From assembly GCA_033439265.1 (NCBI GenBank), contig JAVTVX010000004.1:12041701-12105700 (forward strand): DNA of 64,000 nucleotides, written 5' to 3'. Source of the stretch: Dillenia suffruticosa. Lineage: Eukaryota > Streptophyta > Magnoliopsida > Dilleniales > Dilleniaceae. How positions within the stretch are numbered: the stretch's first letter is position 1; each line of letters opens with the position of its first letter. Below are positions 47,617-59,313 of this stretch, piece by piece. Both the position numbers and the translations under genes were made by a program. The notes beneath the pieces are model-generated. The model searched no databases, was not told where the DNA came from, and worked only from the letters and a program-made list of their open reading frames with translations.

Positions 47617-48444
47617 CTGAATTGTTAATTAGTAGACAAAAATGTTAATTCCTTGAAAAATTAACTGAAGATACTCTGAGATCTCAAAGTTTCGTATTGA
47701 ACCAAAGAAGATCCCTAATCATAAATGGTGAAGTCCAGTTTCCTTTAATCACAGAGTATTATGTTCTTTATCAATCATTGTCTTACTGACAGATGGCTCT
47801 TATCAAATAATTCTCAAACACATCTTAAAATACTATCCATTAGAACTAATCACAAGACAAACTAATTAGCTCAATCTATAAAAAAAAGTCAACCACTCCA
47901 CAAAAGGCACAGGCATTCAAACAAACAATTGAATATATATTTCACAAACATGAAAAGGTGTAACCATGCAAAGTCAAAAGATGTGAGTGGGAGAGACTTC
48001 TCTAACACAGCGGTGCCTGGTTGTGCTATCACTCGGCATTGTTGAATCACAGTGAACATTTCTATAGGTAGTTAAAGTTGAGATGGATTTGTTATTGGGA
48101 TAAAGGACCAATATAGGAGCCCTGTCCCGTGTCATTATTATAGTGGTTAGGAGGTGAGATGTAGGGAAAATATTGAGATGAAATTTGATAAAAATTGATT
48201 AAAAGGAAAGCTATTGCAATGCTTTGTAGATTTAGGACATATTTGGTAAGATAGTAATAACCTAAGTAGAGTACATTTATGAATACAAATTAATGTTTAA
48301 GGACAACGTCCGACATTCCCCTCCTCTCATATTAACTCTCCGGTGGGAATCTAGTGAGTGTATTGTTCCCACACAAATAAAGCACATAAATACTTTCTCA
48401 AAATATGTATGTAGCTTATAATGGATAATAGCATTGCACATCGT

Positions 48445-48651
48445 TTAGTCACCATGAATTTGACTTGAATCACTTGACCAAAGGCTATAAATGAATATTT
48501 CTCTAATCTTACCTTTACTAAACCCAAACTTCGTCAAAAACCCTTCCTTTTGAAACCCAACTTTCTCTAGCACCCTTTGAGACCCTTTGTTCTCTTCTTC
48601 AACAAAAGCTTGTATTCTCCCCAAATCTTGCAATTCATTGAACACACAGAT
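48445..48651 (-). pseudogene. GNAT N-acetyltransferase C-terminal exon fragment
   Basis: The minus-strand frame contains FNELQDLGRIQAFVEEEN, then KGSQRVLEKVGFQKEGFL and GKIREIFIYSLWSSD, ending at a stop. This is the C-terminal acetyl-CoA-binding part of RimJ/RimL-like plant acetyltransferases (NxxSQRVLEKxGFxxEG). Upstream the frame meets a stop within about 60 bases and no exon for the N-terminal half is visible to 50146. It is therefore an orphan exon or captured fragment. The frame opens at GTG and has no ATG of its own. Confidence 0.7.
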
Positions 48652-50146
48652 GTCAATAGGTATTGGAGTATTGGTTTATTTTTAATAACCTGCATAAATA
48701 ACTTTCTTTAATTAAATATTAATTTGATTATAAAATTACAGAGTAAACTTCACGTTTACATTGGTAATCTTTGCAACAATAAAATAAATTTGTCATTGCA
48801 ATTTTGCTCAGATTTGGCTTTAGATAAGATGTGAACACATTGAATTCTTCTTGATCCCTCTTTGATGACAAAAATAGAATATTAAAATTTGGAAAGGCAT
48901 CGTCCCTAATGGAGATGTGATTGTTAGAGAAAATCTTTTGTACAATATTATAGTTGGAGAAGTATTGGTATTGAGAGACTTTTTAAACATTGCTTCTTAA
49001 AAAACTTAACTCAAATTCTAAGAAAATAGAATATCATTTCTCCTTGATTCTTATGTGTTATTTACATAAATTATAGAAGAGGTGAGAAAATTGGCTTCTT
49101 TTTTTCATTAATTTTTAACAAATATCATCTTAATATTCTCACTAATTCTCACCAATCATGTACTACAATAATTCATCTAGAACTTTTATCTATATCTAAG
49201 CATTTCTTTTATAAATAAAATTTTCAAATCCAAAAATCTGAGACCGATAAATATTTACCCCGAGACACAGTATATTACCATAATTGGAGGTAGGATAAAA
49301 GTAGTGGAAATCCATAAAAAATAAAAAAACAATATAGGAATCTAACAGCAACATAAGCTAAAATCCATTATGAAAATCATTGAAAATAAAAGGCAAATGA
49401 TCAAAAGGCCTTATAGGCAAATGAGCTAATACAAATCAGGAAATTTAAATAAACCAAAAGCATGTAAGATCTATCTTACAAATAGCAGCTTTATTAATGA
49501 AAATAGCAACTTGTTAATGAATCTTCGTGTGATTTGTCCAAAATAGCAAAACAGAATGTAGATAAAAAACACAAAAATCATTACATTAGTGTTAAAAAGC
49601 TAAACAAACAAAAATAATATAACTTAATGAAGCAAAAAAGAGAAAAAAACTACTGGTGGAAACAAAGTAGTTCTTTTTTTTCTTCTCAGCCAGTTTGGTA
49701 GAAAGAAAGTGGGTAGTGTGAGATAGGATTCAAGTGAGCTGGGTATTTAAAACCTTTTTTTTAATCATCATTTCAATTATTTTACCTAAAAGCTAAGACC
49801 AAAATCAAATCTAAGGGCTGAAATTAGAATATAGTACAATTGGAAGTGATCAAAGGACCCTGAACAACTGTAAAACTTCTCCTATATTTAGGGGAAAATG
49901 TAAACACCTAATCCCAAAAGAAATTTGAGGTTGTGATTACCTTGAAGAATGATATAGCATGATTTTTTTCTTGTTTAACTAGAGGATTATCCAAGAACAT
50001 GCGGCCCGCCTAATAGTTCCTGCTAGAAGATCTACAAACCCAAAAATCATTCGCTAATTCAATCAATCAAGAGAATGGGGAGAGAGAGAAAGAGGGGGAG
50101 AGAGGGAGAGGACTCCAGTACCTATTGCCTTCTTGCCAATATCAAT
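48652..50146. other. Between GNAT fragment and CACTA copy 2
   Basis: Mostly AT-rich. One exon-like minus-strand piece (MFLDNPLVKQEKNHAISFFK, ending AAG before GTAATC near 49940) follows a CT-rich leader-like tract at 50050-50115. I cannot link it to a gene. Confidence 0.3.
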
Positions 50147-52506
50147 CACTACAAAAAACAGCCTTGTAATCACAAATTTAGCGACGAAAATTTAAAAAAA
50201 ATTCGCTGCTAAAAACATTAGCGACGAATTTAGCGATAAAAAATTTTTCGTCACTAATAACGCGTCGCAAAAATTTAGCGACAAAAATTAAAAATCTGTC
50301 GCTAAATTTAGTGACAAAAATATGAAATCCATCGTTAAATTTTGCGACAAATAATTTTTCGTCGCTAAAATTCGTCACAAAATTTAGCGACGAAAAATTA
50401 TTCGTCACTAAATTAGCGACATGACAAAATCTGTTGCTAAATTTAGCAACGAAAATCTAAAATTCGTCGCTAAATTTAGCGACAGATAATTTTTGTCGCT
50501 AAAATCCGTCACTAATTTAGGAAAAAAAAAAGTTCGTTAAAAAATTATCCGTCCCTAATTTAGCGACGAATAAAAAAATCCGTCGCTGAATTAGCGACGG
50601 ATTTGAAATCCGTCGTTGATTCCAAATGCCCTGCCCACGAGCCAGCACTAGCCTGGAGCCACGTGCCCACCCATCCCCACCCACCCCCACCCACCCGAGC
50701 CTGCACCAACCTACAACCTCCCGCTCGAGCCAGCCCCCCCGTCCGCCCGAGCCAACACCCCCACTCCAGCTCTCCTCACTTAATTGCTGGAAAATGCTGC
50801 TTTGCCTCCTGTTTCCACCGTGGTTCGAACTCCTGCACACCTGCACCTGCACGCACACGCATAAACTGTAAACCACCAAACCAAAAAAATTATGTGATAT
50901 AATTTTTTTTTTACTTATTATCTTTCCTTTACATTTTTTTAATAATAATAAAATAATAAATATAATAACTTTTTGTATTTAAACCACCAACCTAAAATAA
51001 TATTAATTAAAAATAATAAATATGATAATTTTTAACAAAATAAAAAATAATAAAATACTAATTTAAAATAAAATAATAAATTAATTAAAAAATATATTAA
51101 TATTATATTTTGTTTTCTTATGTTTTTCTTTTATTTTATTATTTTATTATTTTTTTCATTTTTATTTTATTTTTTTACTCCATAGTTAAAAATGGGTTAT
51201 GGGATCTCAATAATATAAAATTATAATTATCAATAAATTATAATATATTAATAATTTAAAAAATTTATATATTTAATCACAAAATATTTTTATTCGTTTG
51301 AATATATAAGAAATTTCAATATATTAGGGACGCGGGCACGCACAGGGCGCGGGCGCCTGAGCGGGCATGCGCGGGCGCCTAGGCAGGCACACGCTTGCGC
51401 CTGGCGTCCGTGCGTGCATGCGTGGGCTCCCAGGCAGGAGCGCGCAAGCGAGTGCCCTTGCCTGCGCCAGGCGCCTGTGTGGGCATGCATGGGCGCCCAG
51501 GCATGCGTGCGTGCCTGCCTGCATCTAGCACCAGTGTGTGCATGCGCGGGCGCCCGCGCAGGCGTGCGCCCCTACTACACTCGGCGTCCAGTATATCCGG
51601 ATTAATATTTAATTAAACATTTTGTATTATTGAATAAAATAATATAAATAAAATAAAAGTTATCAATACAATAATAAAAAATATTAAATAAAACAAAAAA
51701 ATAAATTAATTAAAATATATAGATAATTTAAATAAAATAAAATATATGGTTTTTTTAAGAATTAAATAATATTATTCTTTTTAAAAAATGAAATATAATA
51801 TAATATAATAAAATAAAATGTAAATTAAAATATTATAACATAATAAAAATATGATTTGTTAATATAAATTAATAAAATAAAATAAAATAAAATAAAATTC
51901 TAATTAAAAAAGATTAAATTCAACTACGGATTTTAATGCGTCGCTAAATTACCACCGGATAAATTTCTTCATTGCTAAATTAATTTTTTAATTTAAATAT
52001 TATATTAATATTATATTTTATTTAATTATATATAAAAAATTTAGTGACGGATTGGGATTTTCGTCGCAAAATTTAGCAACGGAAAATAAATCCGTTGTTA
52101 AATTAATTTTTAACTTAAATATAACATATTAATAAAATAAAAAGAAAAATATAAAAAATAAAATTTTATTTAAAAAAGATTAAATTTTATGATGGATTTT
52201 AAATCCGTGACAAAATTTAGCCACGAAATATTATTCATCGCTAATTAGCAACGAAATTTGTGATAAAAACTTTTTTGTAGTCAATTAGTGACGAATTTAG
52301 TCACAAAAATTTTTTTGTCACTAATTAACGACGAATTTAGCTACGAATCATGTGTCCATCGCTAATTTAGCCACGACTTCATTTTATTCGTAAATTTTGT
52401 GGTAAATTAGCATCGAAAAAGTTTTTATCGCTAAATTCGTCGCAAAATGACGATGAATTTTTTCCGTCACGAAAATCCGTGGTTAAAACCGTGTTTTTTT
52501 GTAATG
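50147..52506. mobile_element. CACTA-like element, copy 2, no transposase
   Basis: Left end CACTACAAAAAACAG; right end, reverse-complemented, CATTACAAAAAAACACGG. Direct AAT on both sides (50144-50146, 52507-52509) gives the 3-bp CACTA target size. Arms carry TTAGCGACGAA words like copy 1. The 37150-37380 island of copy 1 corresponds to 50620-50790 here, and the small island at 38075 to a larger one at 51328-51598. A partly matching 9-mer (AATATCAAT, AATATCGAG) would also allow a Mutator-type 9-bp target, so class is not certain. Confidence 0.75.
51328..51598. repeat. GC-rich minisatellite inside CACTA copy 2
   Basis: About four diverged units of 55-65 bp built on GCATGCGYGGGCGCC and GGCAGGC...GCGCC words, in a surround of more than 80% A+T by eye. 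CACTA copy 1 has a single such unit near 38085-38140. Confidence 0.75.
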
Positions 52507-52542
52507 AATATCGAGTAGAGCTCCAATCCTTTCACCATCTTT

Positions 52543-52787
52543 AGATGGAGAGAGAGAGAAAGCTTTATGCAAGAATGGAGGGGGGAGGGAGAGAGAGAGG
52601 GAGGGAGGGTGTAAGAGGAATCAGTTATGAACAAAAAGGGAAAACTCCTAATTTTTCTGATTTCTTAGAGTACAGAAAAGTCCACTTCTTGATTATGAGT
52701 GATTTGGACCGTCCAATCATTTTTGTTGGATTGATTCATATAGATGTAGAGAGTGAAGTGGGAAAAGAAAGAGAGAGAGATAAAGAG

Positions 52788-52822
<35 letters not shown>
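52543..52822. repeat. GA microsatellites
   Basis: (GA)n tracts near 52543-52605, 52770-52780 and 52794-52821. Together with the GA-rich tract at 50075-50110 they flank CACTA copy 2 on both sides, suggesting one CT-rich leader was split by the insertion. Confidence 0.8.
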
Positions 52823-52824
<2 letters not shown>

Positions 52825-53356
52825 GAAAGGACCTAAGAACACATGTTTCTCTCTTTATTGGGTTGTTCACGTGACAAGAGAAATTGAGATAAGAGCAAAA
52901 CAAAAAAAGAAAAAAAAAAGTGAGTTCTTTTGAAAGACGTCCAAATCCATGTGATGGTGCTGGCAATATGGGAGGAAATCCCAACTCTTCTTTAACAACT
53001 CCATTTCTTCAGCTTTGTTAGCCATGTGTCCACCTTAGAGAAGACTACGTGGCTGAATAATGAGGAAACTTCATCATTTTCATATAAAGGTAGATTTGAT
53101 ATGTTTGTCTAATTTGCTACTTGCTATTTGTTTGTGCATATAAGTTGACTTGTTTAAAGCATAAGTTAACTCGCCTCTAACTCAATGTTCTGGACCTCAT
53201 TCAAACACCGTAAATCACATAACTCGGCACAATAGACTTAGAACATCTAGATCTTTGGGACGCATACAACATGGGTTAAATTGCTTAAGAAAATGAGTCG
53301 ACTTGCGAAAGTCTAATTCGCAAGGGTATAAATGGAAACCCCAGGTTTAGTCAACT
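52823..53356. other. No gene supported
   Basis: A minus-strand frame from about 53020 (MANKAEEMELLKKSWDFLPYC...) starts with a true ATG but has no recognised family. Nothing else is seen. Confidence 0.35.
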
Positions 53357-53648
53357 GTCATTCATTCAAAACTTAAGAATTATGGATTAAACTTAGAGTG
53401 TACTCCAATTAAAGTTGATAATACAAGTGTTATAAATTTAACAAAGAATTCAGCACACCACTTTAGTACTAAATACATTGAATTTAGATATCATTTTATT
53501 AGAGACCATGTGTTTAAAAGAAAATGACATAATTCTGGAATATATTGAATTAAACAAACAACTTATAGATATATTTACAAAACATTTAGATAAAAACAAA
53601 TTGTATAACTTAAAGAGAGAATTAGGAATGATGAAAATAGAAATTTAA
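53357..53648 (+). pseudogene. Sirevirus RNase H remnant
   Basis: Across frames: KLRIMD, LECTPIKVDNTSVINL near 53395, TKYIEFRYHFIRDHV near 53475, then ENDIILEYIELNKQLIDIFTKH and NLKRELGMM before a stop at 53646-53648. This is the C-terminal copia RNase H with Sirevirus-type wording. Confidence 0.8.
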
Positions 53649-56600
53649 GTCTTAAAAATGAGAAAGATGAAATTGAATGAAAAATAGAGTATTAGAAAAA
53701 TAAGGGAATAGTGTCAAAGCAAGTGTTGACACTTTAAGCATGTCTTTCAACATATCAAGTGTTTTCATGAATAATGTGTTGACATATTAGGTGAATGTGT
53801 CGAATACATAAATCTATGTCGACATACTGAATGAATATGTCAAACATTCCATGTGTTTGTATTATGTTAACACATTAGGTCAATGTGTCGAGTACTGTAC
53901 TGTTTGAAGCATAATTTTCAACATGTGAGACGTTGTGTCGACACACCCCAAAGGGCTTGTCCAATTGAGTGAAATGAACTCCTCATGTCGACACGCCTAT
54001 CCTTTAGTGTCGACATTATAAATCATAAATGAATCATGTTGACATACCTGTCTCATGGTGTCGACATGTTAGAGCACACTGACATACCTATTTATGGTGT
54101 TGACATGCTGGCTGGCATTTGAATAGCTAGGAAGGGATTCGACATGCAAAGGTAATTTCAAATTCTCTCATCTGAAACCCTAATCCTAAAATGCTTTCTT
54201 TTTCTCTCTCTACAAGGCAATCAAAATCAATCCTTATTCTTATTCAACAAACGATGCCAAAAATTCCTCTAAGAATTATATCTTTAATCCCTAGCCTAGT
54301 AGAAAACTTCTCCTCTAGAGCCAAATATCATTCTAGGCTCATAGTCAGGATTTCTTAGAAAATATAGATTTTCCTACGGATATTATATTAGGGAAAAATG
54401 TCGTAACAATCTTATCCATTACAACAACATAGGTGAACCAAAAGATAGATATGGAAGTACTTCTGAAACTAAGATTACCATAAATGACCACACCCAAAAA
54501 GTGCACTTTCAAGAGCTACTTAGGAGGTGTAGAAATCATAGTCACCCCAAAAGATATTGTGCAATCTTAGTGGCCAAAACTGGTACCATATGATCTCTAC
54601 TTTAAAGTCTTAAAATCCTTTTTACTCCTTGATCTTTGAATTTCTCTCTACCAGTGGAATTAATATAAAGAAAGAGGAAGCAATGGAGCCAAAAATGAAA
54701 AATGATATTAGAACTTTCTCAGTAATCGAAACAAAAATGGGTATGTAGAAATGAAGTTTTGAGAAGGAGCTCAAAATGAAGAAAAGATTGAAATAGAAAT
54801 TAGAGTGATAGGTAACTTTTTCAATTCTAACATATGATGTTGAAAATGATATAGGGGTAGTCTGACTAGGCCAAAAGCTCTCACATCCATAAGCTTGAAA
54901 TTTTAATTAATTCCCTGACTAGCAGTTGAGAAAATAAATTATTGGATATTCTTGCTCTTCACACTCTACAGCAACCAGACCAAGTATATCTTTTTGAAAA
55001 CAGCCAACTAAAATTACAAGCCGCCGACTAAAGTTTTCTGGACTCAAAAAGATTTCAAAACTCTAACAAACATGTCGACTAACATATAAAGAATGCCGAC
55101 TAAGGTTTTCAAGACTTTGAAAATCTTTAGAACTCGGACAAAGCTATCGACTAACAAATATGGGATGCCGACTAAAATCATAAGCACCTAGAAAGCAATT
55201 TTAGTCGATTAACCAAAGAAGGCTATCAACCAGTAGATCCCAAAACCCAAAGGCTTGGGAACTCATAGTAGCCGACTAAGATATCAAAATTACCAACTAG
55301 GCAAGAAAATTAGTTGATGAGGCATTATGAAATGTCAACTAATGCATTGAAAATGAGTTTAGCAGTTAGCTAATCATAAAGATTAGCCAACTACTATCTA
55401 GAAAGCTATCGATAGAAGATTATAGTTAGGACTTCAATTCCAAAATATTAGTAAGAAAGAACTAAATAATAGTCGACAAGCACTTAGACTAAACAACCAT
55501 TAGTCAACTACTGTCTAAACACATTTGACAGGACTTCATCTAAATCCAAAACTTAGCCAACTACCCCCACACAATAGTTGACAAAATAGAAATTTTGATC
55601 AATAGATGAACTTAAGTCATATAACATAGTCGACATCCAAAGAATATTAGTCGACATATGTTTAATTTTAGTTTGCATACTGAAAGTCAACACATACATT
55701 AGTTGACTAAAACATTGAGACCTTCGACTAAGTAACAAAATTAGTTGACATATGTTCAAAATTAGTCTACACTTAATCTGGACTTAAAAGTCCGTGAAAT
55801 ACCATAGCCAACTAATGGTTTGACACTTCCAACTAAATGAAAACATTAGTTGACATATATTTAAAGTTAGTTTGAACTCAAGAAGCAACGTAATGCTATA
55901 GTTAACTAAAACACTAAGGCTTTCAACTAAAGTGAAAAACATAGTCAACTAACAACTAACCTTTGTCGATAGAAGAATGTCAAAATTCAAATCTTAGTCT
56001 GCTAATGCAATACACCAGTTGACACAACCTATAATAATTCAAATGATAGTGTCAACAAGTGTATAAAACTGTAGACTATCGAGAGACATCAAATGTGACA
56101 TAGTCGATCAAGCAAAAGAAGATGTCAATAACAAAGAAACAAAAATTGAATCTCAAATTAAATAGTCGATGTATGAATTCACCTAGTTGACACATGAGTC
56201 GATCAAAACATATAGATTATTTGACACTTGAGGAATAATTTTAAAACCCATTTTTCTTTGTGTCTAACATTCACTTGTGTATAAAAGAAATAAGTTGGAG
56301 TATTTAAAGCTCCCAACTACTGGACCAACCATGTGGCTGCACCTATAGAAAAAGGAAAGCTCCATCCTAAGTCTAAAAAGTGTATTCACTTGAAACATTT
56401 TCAAAAACCAAAAAAGCATTTATCTCTCAACGATCAAATTCTTTAAATGCTCAACCACCGTCAAATCTTTATGTAGACTCAAAGCATTAAATGAAGCACT
56501 TCAAATTCACCTACCTCAATATTCAAATTTCTTCATCTATAAATGCAAGAAGAGAGGTTAGAAGAAAGAGAGTTTATGCACAGAAAAGTCCTCTGCACTT

Positions 56601-57062
56601 CAATGCAATCATACTATGTTTTATGTTTATTATGTAAATTTTCCTTATAAGCTTCAATCTGTTACATCCGAAGTCATAACTTCATTCTTTGTAACATTTA
56701 TTTTTCTCTTGTACTAAAAGTTCAAACACTTGAGAGGGTTTTCTCGGTTTGGGATTGAGAGATAGAAACAACCTGTGACATTGAGTTCTTAGTTTTTTTG
56801 GGTGAAAACACTGTAAAGGTAGGACTTGCACCTGGAAGCAAGTTGGTTATACTATTTTGGAGTAAATAGTGAAAATCTAGATGAAAACTGGGAGTGGACA
56901 TACACCGGGGTTGTGGACCCACTATAAAAATCCTTGTGTACTTTGTTTCCTTATCTTTCTTCAATTTTACATATCACTTTTGTTTTACACAAACTGTAAA
57001 ACCTTGAATCAATCGAAAAAATTTCCATACAATTTATTCAGCCCCCTTTAGGTTGTATTTTA
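53649..57062 (+). repeat. Sirevirus 3' noncoding region and LTR end
   Basis: Contains TGTCGACA words at 53730-54110, an AT-rich stretch with a short protein-like frame near 54255 (MPKIPLRIISLIPS), then AGTCGACTAA/AGTTGACA words at 55030-56200. From about 56470 it aligns with the end of the LTR at 39997-42387, with anchors TGTTACATCCGAAG, AAGTTGGTT and TTGTATTTTA. The LTR start is not identifiable by homology, so the LTR border within this block is open. Confidence 0.6.
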
Positions 57063-57179
57063 GATGATGAGCAAAAGTTAGCAAATTTAGAGTGTTTAAA
57101 GATCAATAAACGATCAATGAAAGATAAAAGTCATATAGCTCACTTCCAAGAATGAAGTGCAAGTCAACAACCCCATAGT
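57063..57179 (+). repeat. Start of another Sirevirus LTR copy
   Basis: GATGATGAGCAAAAGT... to CAAGTCAACAACCCCATAGT matches 40050-40165, about 55 bases inside the LTR at 39997. It is joined directly to an LTR end at 57062 and cut by the copia LTR at 57180. Confidence 0.7.
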
Positions 57180-57637
57180 TGTTGAAATAAAAAAATAGGG
57201 CACAAGAAATGAAGAATACTTCTGAATTTTATTGAAGAAGAATGAGAGCATACATGGACAGATTTGAGAGCATTTTTCTCATGGTTTTTGGAGATACAAT
57301 GAGGCTCTATTTATAGAGAAAAGGAAAAAATAGCCGGTAGATAGTGATTCAAAAGTAATAATCTTGTTGGAGCTCAAACCCCAAGGAATTCTAACAGCTA
57401 GTTTTTTGACTGTTAAAATATATACTGCCTAAACTACCCCTAGCTATTTGGGTTTGCTTCCTAGACTTTTCTCCAAACTTTTGGGCTTCCTTGGGCCTAT
57501 TTTTGAATGTATTTTGAATTGGTTTAGGTTGTCCAAATGGGCCATGCTTGCTGGACAATGCAGGCTGATTTTTGGGCTTCTAAGTAGATGCACTTGGTTG
57601 GTGATGAAGATGGGTTGAGTTATCCTTTTTTTCAACA
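57180..57637 (-). repeat. 3' LTR of minus-strand copia
   Basis: 458 bp with inverted ends TGTTGAAA/TTTCAACA. The polypurine tract TTGAGAGGGAG precedes it in coding direction. A TATA motif CTATAAATAGAG is at about 57308-57319 (reverse complement). It inserts into the Sirevirus LTR start after CATAGT. Confidence 0.85.
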
Positions 57638-58652
57638 CTCCCTCTCAAGTTGGGTACGTAGATATTGATAGTGTCCAACTTGTTCATGATTTCTTGAAGA
57701 TGCATTGCAGTTCCTCCTTTTGTGAAGATATCAGCTAGTTGCTCTTTTCCTTTGATGTAGGGAGTGGCAATAAGCTTTTCTTCTACCTTTTGTCGAATGA
57801 AGTGACAATCAACTTCTATGTGTTTAGTCCTTTCATGGAAGACCGGATTGGATGCAATATGAATTGCCGATTGATTGTCGCAATGCAAGTTGATTGGTGT
57901 AGAAACATTAAACCTTAATTCCTCTACTAGAGCCTTCAACCATACAATCTCACTGGCCGCTGACGCCATTGCCCTATACTCAGCCTCTGTACTCGATCTT
58001 GACACCACATGCTGTTTTTTGCTCTTCCATGCTACCAAGTTGCCTTCTACGAACATGCAGTACCCGGTGGTAGATCTTCTATCCTTTGAATCGCTCGCCC
58101 AATCTGCATCGCAAAAGCCTTCAATTTGGGAGCTTCCATTGTTCTTCATCCAAATACCTAGTCCGGGTGATTTCTTGATGTAGTGAAGGATGCGCTCAAC
58201 TGCTCTCCAATGACCCATCTTTGGAGAATGCATATGTTGACTAATTTGGTTCACGACAAAGGCTATGTCTGGCCTAATGATGGTGAGGTAGATCAGTCGT
58301 CCTACAAGTCTCTGATATCTCTCTATGTCCTCAAATGGCTCCTCACAAGCTAGCTTTCCTCCTAGCTTTCCTGTTTCCTGCAAAAGATCAAGAGCATATT
58401 TCCTTTGGGATAGAATTAACCCATTATTACAATAGGCTAACTCAATTCCTAGGAAATACTTTAGTCTTGCTAAATCTTTAATTTCAAACCTAGAACTCAA
58501 GAAATTTCTAACTATATCTATTAAATACATGTCATTTCCTGTAATGATGATATCATCTATGTAAACTAAGGCTATCACTATTTTATCATTGTTTTTTCTA
58601 ATGAAAATAGATGAGTCATTATGGCATTTAACAAATCTACTACTAAGGAAAG
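57580..58652 (-). pseudogene. copia RT end and RNase H (open frame, 5' truncated)
   Basis: The minus-strand frame is open for about 350 codons from the break at 58652. It has VYIDDIIITGNDM (catalytic YIDD near 58560), FEIKDLARLKYFLGIELAY, RRSTTGYCMFVEGN and the RNase H motifs FCDADWASD, SSTEAEYRAMA, HCDNQSAIHIA and [15 protein letters not shown]. It runs through the polypurine tract into the LTR and stops at 57580. There are no internal stops, so this fragment is young. RT lacks its N-terminal half and cannot function. Lineage is Ale/Retrofit-like by similarity to the element at 59314. Confidence 0.9.
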
Positions 58653-59313
58653 TGATGTGAACCCGTTGGGTATAAAAACCCTAGAACCCACGAACAAGTT
58701 AATTTAGCCCAAAAATCGTCCCAACGAATTATTTGAACTGGTGGAATTAAAAACCTCAACCCTTGCCCTAAAGGAGGAAGAACCTAAGGTATATAACCTT
58801 AGACCTGTTTCTCACTAGATCAAGAATCTTGGTATAAAGATGGAATGAATGACGCCACAATCCAGATGGTTCGAAACCTAGATTGATAAGTCAAAGAACT
58901 AAATAAGACTCCTATCTTGAATAAATTCAAAGTTCTCAAAAGAACAAAACCTGTGTGAAGAATCCTCACAATTTTATTAATTCTCTCCAAAGTATTCATT
59001 TACACAATGTATAATGGCCTATTTATAACCTAAATGTAAAGACTTAATTGGCAACTAAAAATTTAGTAACTCCCTAAACAATTAAGAATTAGAAAACTAA
59101 AATATAAGTTACAAAAGATAAAAATAAAAATTAGGAAACTGAATAAATCAAACTATTTTGACAAAGTCTTGCTGCTTTTTTTCTTTATTTTCGTCCTTCC
59201 TTGGTCTTGGACAGTTTTGGGCTTTTTATTCTTCCAACTGGGCTTACATGAGCATAATTGAGATCTCTTTTGGTTGTTCATTCATTTGGGCTCAAATTTC
59301 TTATTGTAAAACC
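58653..59313 (-). repeat. LTR-like sequence of another family
   Basis: On plus it begins TGATGTGAACCCGTTGGG, right after the truncated RT. Read on minus it shows an LTR layout: TATA-like GGTTATAAATAGGCC near 59030, an AATAAAATTGTG polyadenylation-like stretch near 58976, and an end in GGGTTCACATCA. The far border (about 59313) is set only by the next LTR. No target duplication was found. Confidence 0.5.

Larger units (their letters stand above)
57180..58652 (-). mobile_element. 3' half of a copia element, minus strand
   Basis: 3' LTR 57180-57637 plus RT end and RNase H. The same LTR family heads the plus-strand element at 59314. The 5' portion is cut off at 58652 where an unrelated LTR-like sequence begins. 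Confidence 0.85.

Noticed and set aside
51290-51616. Cysteine/arginine-rich frames on both strands
   Set aside because: Same cause: tandem GC-rich repeat units with few stops, not a gene.
52736-52984. Serine/leucine-rich minus frame
   Set aside because: Product of the GA/CT microsatellite.
39997-57062. One 17-kb intact Sirevirus element
   Set aside because: The LTR starts do not match, the palindromic motifs differ between blocks and pol is missing its middle, so two copies or a split element remain equally possible.
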